Shown in pieces: positions 33,412 through 41,611 of a stretch of 64,000 nt of DNA (position 1 is its first letter; each line of letters starts with the position of its first letter). Location: NCBI RefSeq assembly GCF_001905095.1, contig NZ_LWLS01000116.1:197185-261184 (forward strand), given 5' to 3'. Position numbers and translations under genes: made by a program. Source of the stretch: Micromonospora sp. CB01531. GTDB lineage: Bacteria > Actinomycetota > Actinomycetes > Mycobacteriales > Micromonosporaceae. The notes under the pieces were generated by a model. The model was not told the origin of the DNA, ran no database searches, and saw only the letters and a list, made by a program, of their open reading frames with translations.

Positions 33412-33711
33412 TCAGCCGCGCTTCATCAGCCGGCCGACGGCGGCCATCATCTCGGTGGCCATCTCGTCGGCGCGGCCCTCGGCGGCACCCTCGTGCATGC
33501 AGTGCCGCGCGTGCCCGTCGAGCAGGCCGAGGCCGACCTTGTCCAGGGCGGCCTGGATGGCGGAGATCTGGGTCAGCACGTCGATGCAGTAGCGGTCGTC
33601 CTCGACCATCTTCTCGATGCCGCGGACCTGGCCCTCGATACGGCGGAGCCGCGCGAGCAGCTGGTCCTTGCTGGCGGTGTAGCCCCGGGTCGGGGTCGTC
33701 GGTGCGGTCAT
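33412..33711 (-). CDS. csoR: CsoR family copper-sensing repressor
   Basis: 99 residues from ATG 33711. The CsoR four-helix fold is recognisable from L-R-R-I-E-G-Q-V-R-G-I-E-K-M-V-E-D-D-R-Y-C. The Cu(I) ligand set is complete: Cys42, His67, Cys71, with the 25- and 4-residue spacings of characterised CsoR. When Cu(I) binds, the tetramer releases DNA. Three 15-bp palindromes lie in the 153-base region between its start and copZ, which is divergent. A longer open frame upstream runs into that operator region and is not used. Confidence 0.95.
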   Translation of the reverse strand: MTAPTTPTRGYTASKDQLLARLRRIEGQVRGIEKMVEDDRYCIDVLTQISAIQAALDKVGLGLLDGHARHCMHEGAAEGRADEMATEMMAAVGRLMKRG

Positions 33712-33727
33712 GGCGTCCAGGATAGCG

Positions 33728-33742
33728 TACCCCTCGGGGGTA
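33728..33742. promoter_or_regulatory. CsoR-type operator 1
   Basis: TACCCCTCGGGGGTA. Close to the GTACCCC/GGGGGTA pattern of CsoR operators; 16 bases from the csoR start codon, so it would block csoR transcription or translation start. Confidence 0.8.
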
Positions 33743-33767
33743 TGGTACGGTCCTCTTCGTTGGCAGA

Positions 33768-33782
33768 TACCCCCACGGGGTA
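33768..33782. promoter_or_regulatory. CsoR-type operator 2
   Basis: TACCCCCACGGGGTA, 40 bases centre-to-centre from operator 1, in the middle of the divergent region. Confidence 0.85.
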
Positions 33783-33819
33783 ACGGTAGCGGGAGAGTGG
33801 CAGCGGTCTCTCCACCTAT

Positions 33820-33834
33820 TACCCCCAGGGGGTA
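33820..33834. promoter_or_regulatory. CsoR-type operator 3
   Basis: TACCCCCAGGGGGTA, a perfect palindrome around its central A, 30 bases from the copZ start codon; 52 bases centre-to-centre from operator 2. Confidence 0.85.
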
Positions 33835-33864
33835 TAGGGTGGGAGCGGCGAGAGGGGAGTTGCG

Positions 33865-34074
33865 ATGGTCACCACCACGTACCAGGTGCAGGGCATGACC
33901 TGCGGGCACTGCGTCAACTCGGTCAGCACCGAGGTGAGCGCCATCCCGGGCGTCACGGACGTCCAGGTTGACCTGGCCTCCGGCCAGGTCACCGTCACCA
34001 GTGAGAGCCCGTTGGCCACGGACGCCGTCCGCGCCGCCGTGGACGAGGCCGGCTACGACCTCGTCGGGGCGTGA
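33865..34074 (+). CDS. copZ: Copper chaperone CopZ (heavy-metal-associated domain)
   Basis: 69 residues: a single HMA ferredoxin-like domain with the G-M-T-C-G-H-C metal site (M-T-C-x-x-C) and the usual D-V-Q-V-D-L-A-S-G-Q-V-T-V strand. It carries Cu(I) in the cytoplasm to CopA. GAGAGGGG precedes the ATG. It starts the plus-strand copper operon (copZ, His-rich extracytoplasmic protein, copA), driven from the operator region shared with csoR. Confidence 0.95.
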   Translation: MVTTTYQVQGMTCGHCVNSVSTEVSAIPGVTDVQVDLASGQVTVTSESPLATDAVRAAVDEAGYDLVGA

Positions 34075-34108
34075 CGGGTCCGCGGATCCGAAGGAACCGA
34101 GGTACCCC

Positions 34109-35083
34109 ATGAACACGACGACGAAGCTGAGCGGCTTCGCCCTCGGCCTCGCGGCGGTGTTCGGCACGGCGTACGGGGTCGGGCACCTGGCCGGCCCCGT
34201 CGCCCCGCCCGCCGCGACCCCGCACGACCCCACCGATGGCGACCACGGTGACGGAGGTCACGGCGACGCCGGCCACACGGCGGCCGCCACCGACCACCTG
34301 CCCGGCGGGCTGCTCGTCTCCGACCGCGGCTACACGCTGCAGCCGGTGAGCGCCCCGGTCGGCGAGTTCGCCTTCCGGATCACCGGCCCCGACGGCCGGC
34401 CGGTCACCCGCTACGACGTGGCGCACGACAAGCGCATGCATCTGATCGTCGCCCGGCGTGACCTCTCCGGGTTCCGGCACGTCCACCCCGAGTTGGCCGC
34501 CGACGGCACCTGGCGGGTCGCCTCGCCGCTCGTCGGCGCCGGCACCTGGCGGGCGTTCGCCGACTTCACCCCGACCGGCGGCGTGCCGCTGACGCTCGGG
34601 GTCGACGTCACGGTCCCCGGCACGCTGGCCGACCGGCCGCTGCCGGCGCCCGCCACCAGCACCACCGTCGACGGCTACACCGTCACCCTCGGCGGCACCC
34701 CGCAGCCGGGCCGCACCAGCCAGCTCACCCTGACCGTGAGCCGGGACGGCCGGCCGGTCACCGACCTCCAGCCCTACCTCGGGGCGTACGGGCACCTGGT
34801 GGCGCTGCGGCAGGGCGACCTGGCCTACCTGCACGTGCACCCGGAGGGCGCGCCCGGTGACGGGCGGACCGCGGCCGGGCCGGCGGTCACCTTCTCCGCC
34901 GAGGTTCCCTCGGCCGGGACGTACCGCCTCTACCTGGACTTCCGGCACGACGACGCGGTGCACACCGCGGAGTTCACCGTCGTGGCCGGCGACCCGGGCA
35001 CGCCGGCGACGGGCGCGCCGGCCCCGACCACCACACCGACCCCGGAGGCCGACCACGGCACCCCGGGTCACGGGCACAATTGA
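34109..35083 (+). CDS. His-rich extracytoplasmic protein of the copper operon
   Basis: 324 residues from ATG 34109 (AAGGAACCGAGG upstream). An N-terminal membrane anchor or uncleaved signal (~8-30), then a His/Asp-rich stretch (G-D-H-G-D-G-G-H-G-D-A-G-H) and two similar beta-sandwich halves with H-L-I-V/H-L-V-A and H-V-H-P motifs (M-H-L-I-V..F-R-H-V-H-P, then G-H-L-V-A-L..L-H-V-H-P). The end is again His-rich (D-H-G-T-P-G-H-G-H-N). The internal duplication with paired His pairs suggests a metal-binding role outside the membrane. Known homologues occur between copZ and copA in actinobacteria; their biochemical function is not established to my knowledge. Confidence 0.85.
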   Translation: MNTTTKLSGFALGLAAVFGTAYGVGHLAGPVAPPAATPHDPTDGDHGDGGHGDAGHTAAATDHLPGGLLVSDRGYTLQPVSAPVGEFAFRITGPDGRPVTRYDVAHDKRMHLIVARRDLSGFRHVHPELAADGTWRVASPLVGAGTWRAFADFTPTGGVPLTLGVDVTVPGTLADRPLPAPATSTTVDGYTVTLGGTPQPGRTSQLTLTVSRDGRPVTDLQPYLGAYGHLVALRQGDLAYLHVHPEGAPGDGRTAAGPAVTFSAEVPSAGTYRLYLDFRHDDAVHTAEFTVVAGDPGTPATGAPAPTTTPTPEADHGTPGHGHN

Positions 35084-35097
35084 CCGGAGGTGCCGCG

Positions 35098-37368
35098 ATG
35101 ACATCGACCGCCAAGAGCGCGGGCTCTTCGTCCCTGCCGGTCGCGCCGAACCAGATCGAACTCGCGATCGGTGGCATGACCTGCGCCTCCTGCGCAGCCC
35201 GTATCGAGAAGAAGCTCAACCGGATGGACGGCGTCGAGGCCACGGTCAACTACGCCACGGAGAAGGCCACCGTCCGGTACGCCGACGACGTGACGCCGGA
35301 CGACCTGATCGCCACGGTGGAGAAGACCGGCTACACAGCAGCCGTACCGCCCCCGCCGGCCCAGGCCCGGGCCGAGGCGACCGCCGAGCCGGTGGACGAG
35401 CTGCGTGGGCTGCGTACCCGGCTGCGGGTCTCGGTCGCGCTGGCCGTGCCGGTGATCCTGCTCGCCATGGTGCCCGCCTGGCAGTTCACCTACTGGCAGT
35501 GGCTGTCGTTGACCCTGGCCGCCCCGGTCGTGGTCTATGGCGGGCTGCCGTTCCACCGGGCCGCCTGGATCAACCTGCGGCACGGCGCGGCGACCATGGA
35601 CACCCTGGTGTCGCTCGGCACCCTCGCCGCGTTCGGCTGGTCGCTCTGGGCGCTCTTCCTGGGTGACGCCGGGATGCCCGGGATGGTGCACCCGTTCCGC
35701 TTCGACATCACCCGCGGCGACGGCGCCGGCAACATCTACCTGGAGGCGGCGGCCGGGGTCACCGCCTTCATCCTCGCCGGCCGTTACTTCGAGGCCCGGT
35801 CCAAGCGGACCGCCGGCGCGGCCCTGCGCGCCCTGCTCGAGCTGGGCGCCAAGGACGTCGCGGTGCTTCGCGGCGACCGGGAGACCCGGATCCCGGTGGA
35901 CCAGCTCGTGGTCGGGGACCGGTTCGTGGTCCGGCCCGGCGAGAAGATCGCCACCGACGGCGTGGTCGAGGAGGGCACCTCGGCCGTCGACGCCAGCATG
36001 CTCACCGGCGAGTCGGTCCCGGTCGAGGTCGGGCCCGGCGCCACCGTCGTCGGCGCCACCGTCAACGCCGGCGGCCGGCTGGTCGTGCGGGCCACCAGGA
36101 TCGGTGGAGACACCCAGCTCGCCCAGATGGCCAAGCTGGTCGAGGCGGCGCAGACCGGCAAGGCGGCCGTGCAGCGGCTCGCCGACCGGATCTCCGGGGT
36201 CTTCGTGCCGATCGTGATCGCCCTGGCCGCCGGCACGCTGGGCTGGTGGTTCGGCACCGGGGCGGGGACGACGGCGGCGTTCACCGCCGCGGTGGCCGTC
36301 CTGATCATCGCCTGCCCGTGCGCCCTCGGCCTGGCCACCCCGACCGCGCTGCTGGTCGGCACCGGGCGGGGTGCCCAGCTCGGCATCCTGATCAAGGGCC
36401 CCGAGGTGCTGGAGTCGACCCGCCAGGTCGACACGGTGGTCCTGGACAAGACCGGCACGGTAACCACCGGCAGGATGACCCTGGTCGACGTGCTCCCGGC
36501 CGCCGGTCAGGACGCCGACGAGCTGCTCCGGTGGGCCGGCGCGCTGGAGGCCGCCTCCGAGCACCCGATCGCCCGGGCGATCGCCGACGGTGCCGCGGGG
36601 GCCGGCCCGGTGCCCCCGGTCACCGGCTTCGCCAACGCGGAAGGGCTCGGCGTTGCCGGCTCGGTCGACGGCCGGGACGTGGTCGTCGGGCGGCTCCGGC
36701 TGCTGCGGGAGCGGGGTCTGGACGTACCCGAGGAGGTCGTGCGGGCGGCGACCGGCGCGGAGGCCGCCGGCCGGACGGCGGTCCTGGCCGGCTGGGAGGG
36801 CCGGGCCCGTGGCGTGCTGGCGGTGGCCGACGTGGTGAAGCCGACCAGCGCGGCGGCCATCGCCCGGCTGCGCGAACTCGGGCTCACCCCGGTGCTGCTC
36901 ACCGGCGACAACACCACCGTCGCGAAGGCGGTGGCCGCCGAGGTCGGCATCGACCAGGTGATCGCCGAGGTGCTGCCGGCCGACAAGGTCGAGGTGGTGC
37001 AGCGCCTCCAGGCCGAGGGGCGGACGGTCGCGATGGTGGGGGACGGCATCAACGATGCCGCCGCCCTGGCCCAGGCCGACCTCGGGCTGGCCATGGGCAC
37101 CGGCACCGACGTGGCGATCGAGGCGTCCGACCTGACCCTGGTCCGGGGTGACCTGATGGCGGCCGTGGACGCCATCCGGCTCTCCCGGCGGACCCTCGGC
37201 ATCATCAAGGGCAACCTGTTCTGGGCCTTCGCCTACAACGTGGCGGCTCTGCCGCTGGCCGCCGCCGGCCTGCTCAACCCGATGATCGCCGGTGCCGCGA
37301 TGGCGTTCTCGTCGGTCTTCGTGGTGGCGAACAGCCTCCGGCTGCGGCGCTTCCGGCCGGTCGGCTGA
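35098..37368 (+). CDS. copA: Cu(I)-exporting P1B-type ATPase CopA
   Basis: 756 residues from ATG 35098, with CCGGAGG 7 bases upstream. Order: one N-terminal HMA domain with G-G-M-T-C-A-S-C (Cys29, Cys32), four membrane segments, the actuator T-G-E-S, the ion-path C-P-C (Cys406-Pro-Cys408), phosphorylation D-K-T-G-T (Asp450), the P1B marker S-E-H-P-I, G-D-G-I-N-D and the last two membrane segments. It pumps Cu(I) out of the cytoplasm, receiving it from CopZ. The stop of the preceding gene is 14 bases upstream, so the operon is compact. A strong terminator follows. Confidence 0.97.
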   Translation: MTSTAKSAGSSSLPVAPNQIELAIGGMTCASCAARIEKKLNRMDGVEATVNYATEKATVRYADDVTPDDLIATVEKTGYTAAVPPPPAQARAEATAEPVDELRGLRTRLRVSVALAVPVILLAMVPAWQFTYWQWLSLTLAAPVVVYGGLPFHRAAWINLRHGAATMDTLVSLGTLAAFGWSLWALFLGDAGMPGMVHPFRFDITRGDGAGNIYLEAAAGVTAFILAGRYFEARSKRTAGAALRALLELGAKDVAVLRGDRETRIPVDQLVVGDRFVVRPGEKIATDGVVEEGTSAVDASMLTGESVPVEVGPGATVVGATVNAGGRLVVRATRIGGDTQLAQMAKLVEAAQTGKAAVQRLADRISGVFVPIVIALAAGTLGWWFGTGAGTTAAFTAAVAVLIIACPCALGLATPTALLVGTGRGAQLGILIKGPEVLESTRQVDTVVLDKTGTVTTGRMTLVDVLPAAGQDADELLRWAGALEAASEHPIARAIADGAAGAGPVPPVTGFANAEGLGVAGSVDGRDVVVGRLRLLRERGLDVPEEVVRAATGAEAAGRTAVLAGWEGRARGVLAVADVVKPTSAAAIARLRELGLTPVLLTGDNTTVAKAVAAEVGIDQVIAEVLPADKVEVVQRLQAEGRTVAMVGDGINDAAALAQADLGLAMGTGTDVAIEASDLTLVRGDLMAAVDAIRLSRRTLGIIKGNLFWAFAYNVAALPLAAAGLLNPMIAGAAMAFSSVFVVANSLRLRRFRPVG

Positions 37369-37379
37369 CCTCCGCACCC

Positions 37380-37412
37380 GCCGCCGGTCCCGGTCCGCCC
37401 GGGGCCGGCGGC
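37380..37412 (+). terminator. Terminator of the copper operon
   Basis: A 14-bp stem (GCCGCCGGTCCCGG / CCGGGGCCGGCGGC, one G-U pair) with a TCCGC loop, 11 bases after the copA stop. Confidence 0.85.
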
Positions 37413-37519
37413 CGGCGTCTCGCTCACCGCGGGTGAGCGTCCCTGCTGGTCGGAGGGTTGAGGGATCGGAGGGCGGGGTACCTCGGCGGTGTCACGGAAA
37501 CTGCTGAGTGGAGGTTCCC

Positions 37520-37693
37520 ATGGGCATCGACGACAAGATCGACAATGCGGCCGAGAACACCGCCGGCAAGGTCAAGGAGGGAGTCGGCCGGGCCACCGAC
37601 GACGAACGCCTCGAGGCCGAGGGCCGCAACGAGCAGGCCGGCGCCAAGCTCAAGCAGGCCGGTGAGAAGATCAAGGACGCCTTCAAGAGCTGA
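37520..37693 (+). CDS. CsbD family stress protein
   Basis: 57 residues from ATG 37520, with GGAGG 5 bases upstream (an in-frame GTG at 37508 is disfavoured because it would overlap that site). The sequence matches the CsbD pattern: M-G-I-D-D-K-I-D-N-A-A-E-N-T-A-G-K-V-K-E-G-V-G-R-A-T-D-D-E-R-L-E-A-E-G, an all-helical, Lys/Glu-rich small protein. CsbD genes are general-stress (SigB-type) genes in Gram-positive bacteria; the molecular role is unknown. It stands alone. Confidence 0.92.
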   Translation: MGIDDKIDNAAENTAGKVKEGVGRATDDERLEAEGRNEQAGAKLKQAGEKIKDAFKS

Positions 37694-37891
37694 CGTACGT
37701 CGTGCGTCCCGCCGGGCCGGCACCTCGCCGGCCCGGCGTGCTGTGGGTGGACCGCGTGTCCGCCGTCGTGCCGGTGCAGTTGCCAGACTGGATCGGGCGC
37801 CGCCCGATCCGGCCCGGGCGGCGGTGCCACGACCGGAGCACAGAATGACCACGAGTCGTCACGGACGGCCGCCGACCGTACGGGGAGAACG

Positions 37892-38395
37892 ATGTCCGGT
37901 ACCACCGCGATCCGTGCCGCCGCCCTGGTGACGATGACCGCGCTCGTCGCGGCCTGCCAATCCGCCGGGAGGGACACCGCCGCGCCGGGCGGCAACTGGA
38001 GTGCCGCGCCGACCGCCGCCCCGACCGTCTCCGCCGCACCCACCCCCACCGCCTCGCCGTCGCCGGTGACCGCGGCGAACACCGCCGCGGTCTGCGCTGA
38101 GGTCGACAAGCTCATCATCGGCAAGAGCAAGCAGATCACCGCCGACTCCGCCGCGGCCACCCGCCGGGACCTCACCGCGGAACAGATCAACGACCAGGTC
38201 AAGGCGAATCTCGCCGACCTGGCAGACGACGTACGCCGGCAGGCCGTCCGGGCGCAGGACCCGGAGATCAAGGCGCTCGTGACCGACGCCGCGCGGCGGA
38301 TCGACGTCGGGGCGAAGTCGTCTGCGCCGGTCACATGGCTGAGCGCCAGCTTCGTCGAGATCCCGCAGCGGCTGGCCCGGGAATGCCGAGCCTGA
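37892..38395 (+). CDS. Putative lipoprotein of unknown function
   Basis: 167 residues; signal peptide with lipobox L-V-A-A-C (Cys22) followed by a Ser/Pro/Thr-rich spacer (~30-60) and a small helical domain with one further Cys (V-C-A-E-V-D-K) and a terminal Cys (R-E-C-R-A). A disulfide between them is possible. Hydrophilic helices such as L-A-D-L-A-D-D-V-R-R-Q-A. ATG 37892 has GGGGAG upstream. No named family recognised. Confidence 0.75.
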   Translation: MSGTTAIRAAALVTMTALVAACQSAGRDTAAPGGNWSAAPTAAPTVSAAPTPTASPSPVTAANTAAVCAEVDKLIIGKSKQITADSAAATRRDLTAEQINDQVKANLADLADDVRRQAVRAQDPEIKALVTDAARRIDVGAKSSAPVTWLSASFVEIPQRLARECRA

Positions 38396-38428
38396 CCGGT
38401 GCGCTGGGCCGGGGGCGGCTGTTCCGAA

Positions 38429-39673
38429 TCAGCGCTCGGCGGCCAGGCGCGCGGCGCGTACCTCCAGGTAGCGCTGCTCGGGCAGGCTGGTCGTCGCGCG
38501 CGCGGCGGCCAGGTACGCCTCCCGCGCCTCGTCCCGGTCGCCGGCGATTTCTAGCAGGTGGGCGCGGACCGCGGCGAGCCGGTGGTGCCCGGCCGTGCGG
38601 TCGTCCGAGGCCAGCGGGGCCAGCAGGGCGAGGCCGGCCCGGGGACCGTCCACCATGGCCACCGCGGCGGCCTGGTTGAGGGTGACCATCGGGTTCGGCG
38701 CGATCCGGGCGAGTACCCGGTAGAGCGCGACGATCTGCGGCCAGTCCGTCTCCGTCGCCGACGGCGCCTCGGCGTGCACCGCCGCGATCGCCGCCTGCAC
38801 CTGGTACGGGCCCGGTGGCGACCAGGTCAGCGCCTCGGTCACCAGGGCGATGCCCTCCTCGATCTCGCTCCGGTCCCAGCGGGTGCGGTCCTGCTCGGCC
38901 AGCCGCACCAGTTCCCCGCCCGGGCCGGTCCGGGCGGCCCGGTGTGCGTCGGTGAGCAGCATCAGCGCGAGCAGCCCGGTGACCTCGCCGTCGTCCGGGA
39001 GCAGCCGGTGCAGTTCCCGGGCCAGCCGGATCGCCTCGCCGGTCAGCTCCGTCCGGTGCAGTTCGCCGCCGCTGGAGGCGGTGTACCCCTCGTTGAAGAC
39101 CAGGTAGAGCACGTGCAGTACGGCCCGCAGCCGCTCGTCGCGGTCGGCGGCCGAGGGCAGCGCGAAGCGGGCGCCGGCCGCCTCGATCCGCTGTTTGGCC
39201 CGGCGGATCCGTTGGCTCATCGTGGCCTCCGGCATCAGGTACGCCCGGGCGATCTCGGCCGTGCTCAGCCCGCCCACCGCACGTAGCGTGAGTGCCACCT
39301 GGGCGGAGCCGGTGAGCGCCGGATGGCAGCAGAGGAAGAGCAGCTTCAGCGTGTCGTCCGCACTCGGCGGCTCCTCGTCGGCGGCCGGCGCGACCGCCGC
39401 GTACGCCGGCTCGCGGACCGCCACCGCGACCTCGCGGTCCCGGCGGGCCCGCTCGCTGCGCCACTCGTCGGTGAGCCGACGGGTCGCCACGGTGACCAGC
39501 CATGAGCGGGGGTGGTCCGGCACGCCCTGCTCCGGCCACTGCGTGGCGGCGGCGAGCAGCGCCTCCTGCACGGCGTCCTCGCAGGCGTAGAACTGGCCGT
39601 GCCGGCGCACGAGCACGCCGAGGACCTGCGGCGCGAGGGTGCGCAGCAGGTCCTCGACGACAGGGGACGTCAC
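38429..39673 (-). CDS. ECF42-type RNA polymerase sigma factor
   Basis: 414 residues, longer than ordinary ECF sigma factors. Region 2 covers ~5-75 (E-D-A-V-Q-E-A-L-L-A-A-A-T-Q-W, then P-R-S-W-L-V-T-V-A-T-R-R), region 4 ~115-165 (S-T-A-E-I-A-R-A-Y-L-M-P-E-A-T-M-S-Q-R-I-R-R-A-K). After it comes a ~220-residue tetratricopeptide-like C-terminal extension (DUF6596-type; N-E-G-Y at its start) characteristic of the ECF42 group. Its start overlaps the upstream DGPF gene by 4 bases (ATGA), the hallmark pairing of ECF42 factors. It is expected to work without a dedicated anti-sigma factor. Confidence 0.95.
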   Translation of the reverse strand: MTSPVVEDLLRTLAPQVLGVLVRRHGQFYACEDAVQEALLAAATQWPEQGVPDHPRSWLVTVATRRLTDEWRSERARRDREVAVAVREPAYAAVAPAADEEPPSADDTLKLLFLCCHPALTGSAQVALTLRAVGGLSTAEIARAYLMPEATMSQRIRRAKQRIEAAGARFALPSAADRDERLRAVLHVLYLVFNEGYTASSGGELHRTELTGEAIRLARELHRLLPDDGEVTGLLALMLLTDAHRAARTGPGGELVRLAEQDRTRWDRSEIEEGIALVTEALTWSPPGPYQVQAAIAAVHAEAPSATETDWPQIVALYRVLARIAPNPMVTLNQAAAVAMVDGPRAGLALLAPLASDDRTAGHHRLAAVRAHLLEIAGDRDEAREAYLAAARATTSLPEQRYLEVRAARLAAER

Positions 39674-40038
39674 ATCTCCGTCCCGGCCTGGTCCATCACC
39701 GGGCGTACCTCCAGCACCCCGAATCCGCGCCGCACGTCCGGCCAGTTCGCGGCGATCTCGGCGGCCCGCTCCGGGGTCTCGCAGTCGACCATCAGGTAAC
39801 CGGCGAACTGTTCCTTGCTCTCCACGAACGGCCCGTCGGTGATCTCGACGCCGGCGGCGCCGGTCCGGGCCGTACGGGTCTGCGACGGGTGGGCCAGGGC
39901 CTCCCCGCCGACCAGCTCACCGGACTCGGTCAGCCGCTTCATGATGTCGTCGACCTCGCCGAAGATCGCGTTCCGATCCGCCTCGGACAGCTCCTCGACG
40001 AAGCCGGGCCGGTTCCAGATCAGCAGCATGTACTTCAC
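39670..40038 (-). CDS. DGPF-domain (YCII-related) partner protein
   Basis: 122 residues from GTG 40038, with GAGGAG 6 bases upstream. M-L-L-I-W-N-R-P-G-F opens the YCII/YciI-like fold, and the signature I-T-D-G-P-F-V-E-S-K-E-Q gives the DGPF name. It ends in the ATGA that starts the sigma factor gene. DGPF proteins are the usual target and genomic partner of ECF42 sigma factors; their enzymatic role is unknown. A matching ECF42 promoter lies upstream. Confidence 0.93.
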   Translation of the reverse strand: MKYMLLIWNRPGFVEELSEADRNAIFGEVDDIMKRLTESGELVGGEALAHPSQTRTARTGAAGVEITDGPFVESKEQFAGYLMVDCETPERAAEIAANWPDVRRGFGVLEVRPVMDQAGTEM

Positions 40039-40088
40039 GGTCCACTCCTCGGGTACGGGCCACCGGCGGTGGCGCCTCTCGCAGACGG

Positions 40089-40115
40089 GTCGGAGCCGGG
40101 ACGTCCGATCCGACA
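40089..40115 (-). promoter_or_regulatory. Predicted ECF42 autoregulatory promoter
   Basis: Reading on the minus strand, TGTCGG at 40115-40110 and CGAC at 40092-40089, with a 17-nt spacer, about 50 bases before the DGPF start codon. ECF42 promoters described in Streptomyces have TGTCGA and CGA/TC elements. Confidence 0.65.
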
Positions 40116-40129
40116 TCTTCCCCGAAAAA

Positions 40130-41335
40130 TCAGCGGCCCCGCCGTACCGGCCGGCGTGCCGGGGTGCCGACCTCCAGCGAGGCCCGGTCGGCGGCCGAGG
40201 TGCCCGAGGTCCAGCCCTCGGCGTCGCGTACCTGGAGCCGGTGCCGGGTGACGCCGGGAAAGAGCTGGTCGACGCGCTCCCGGACGGCGTCCGAGCGGGC
40301 GGCGAGCACCGGGAGCAGCCGGTCACCGCCGCGCTCCGCGGCCGCCTCCCGGCCCGCCGCCGCGGTGACCGCCCGCAGCCGCTCCCCGATCCGCAGCGCG
40401 AACGCGTTGAGGAAGGACTCGTCGTAGCCCTTGGTGCGCCGGCCGCGGCCCGCGCGGCGCTCGCCCCGGCCGCGCAGCATCGCCGCAGTGGCCTGCACCA
40501 GCAGCGAGGTGTGCAGCAGCTCGACCGCCGCCAGGTCGGCCGGGAAGCCGAGCACGGTGGCGAAGCCGAGGTCGTCGGACCACACCGACTCGCACCGGTT
40601 CGCCGCCGCCACCTCCTGGATCAGCAGCGCCTTCGCCGCCGCGTACGGGGCGTCGGTGCCGAGCCGGACGCCGCTGGGCTGGTCCGGCCGCTCGGCGGTC
40701 GCGTCGAGCAGGGCGGCGTCGATGCTGTGCCGGGCCATCAGCTCCTGCGCCTTCCCGGTGAGCGCTTCCGCCTCGGCCGGGAAGGTGGTCGACTCGGCCT
40801 TGGCCAGCAGGGCGCGCACCCGGTCCAGCATCCGCGAGCCGGTGGCCGGTGTGGCGGTCCGCGAGGTGGCGGCCGGACCGCCCGGTGGCGGGCGGAGCAC
40901 CGCGACCGGCGGCAGCGCCTCGACCAGCCCGACCGCGTCGACCGCGTCCCGCAGCGCGGTGATCCGGTCGCCGCCGGCCCGGCGGTCCAGCCAGCCCGCG
41001 TCGCCGTCCCAGCCCGCGTCCAGCTCGGCGAGCTGGTCGTCGAACCACTGCGGGACCGGGCCTGGCTGCTCCCGCCGTTGGGCGGCCAGCACGCCCCGGA
41101 GTAGTTCCGCGCCCCGGGGTGCCAGCCGCCGGGCCGCGATGCGGTCCAGGTCGACCGGCTGCCAGCCCCGCGGCCAGAGCCGCCCGACGCCCCGGGCCAG
41201 CCGGGCGAGCAGCACCGCGTCCACCGCCGGGCCGTCGCCGACCACCAGCCGGTCGAGGGCGCGTTCGGCCGCTCGTACGTCGGTGCCGCGCGCCGCCGCG
41301 AGGGCGTCGGCGAGCAGCTGCTCGGCGTCCGGCAC
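40130..41335 (-). CDS. DUF2786 domain protein
   Basis: 401 residues from GTG 41335, preceded by AGGAGGG 6 bases upstream. The recognisable part is M-L-D-R-V-R-A-L-L-A-K-A-E-S-T-T-F-P-A-E-A-E-A-L-T-G-K-A-Q-E-L-M (about residues 170-205), the DUF2786 signature of zinc-free helical modules seen in actinobacterial and phage proteins. The rest is helical, with an Arg/Pro-rich linker and a Gly/Arg-rich segment (R-G-E-R-R-A-G-R-G-R-R-T-K-G). No catalytic motif; function unknown. The gap downstream to the DGPF gene contains the ECF42 promoter. Confidence 0.85.
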   Translation of the reverse strand: MPDAEQLLADALAAARGTDVRAAERALDRLVVGDGPAVDAVLLARLARGVGRLWPRGWQPVDLDRIAARRLAPRGAELLRGVLAAQRREQPGPVPQWFDDQLAELDAGWDGDAGWLDRRAGGDRITALRDAVDAVGLVEALPPVAVLRPPPGGPAATSRTATPATGSRMLDRVRALLAKAESTTFPAEAEALTGKAQELMARHSIDAALLDATAERPDQPSGVRLGTDAPYAAAKALLIQEVAAANRCESVWSDDLGFATVLGFPADLAAVELLHTSLLVQATAAMLRGRGERRAGRGRRTKGYDESFLNAFALRIGERLRAVTAAAGREAAAERGGDRLLPVLAARSDAVRERVDQLFPGVTRHRLQVRDAEGWTSGTSAADRASLEVGTPARRPVRRGR

Positions 41336-41611
41336 GCTGGGCCCTCCTCTTCTCGGGGTCGTCCGGCGGGCGCGCCGTGATCCACTCGCAGTGCGGCAGT
41401 TCGGGCCGTCACCGCAGCTGGGACAGCACGGCATGCCGCAACTCGCCGGTGGCGCGGTGCGGCGGGTCGCGCGCCCGAGGAGGAACGGTACCGGCGGACC
41501 CGGTGTCGCCGCCCGTGAGTGCGCTCACCTCGGGCCGTGAACCGTCCGGCCCCGGCGTCCGTGGTCCCGCCCGACCGGAGCGATGCGACGGACGGAGGTC
41601 GACGCGGGTGC

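Noticed and set aside
41514..41527. Palindrome GTGAGTGCGCTCAC as an operator
   Set aside because: Only 5-bp arms, in a gap with no nearby start codon, so it could easily be chance in this GC content.
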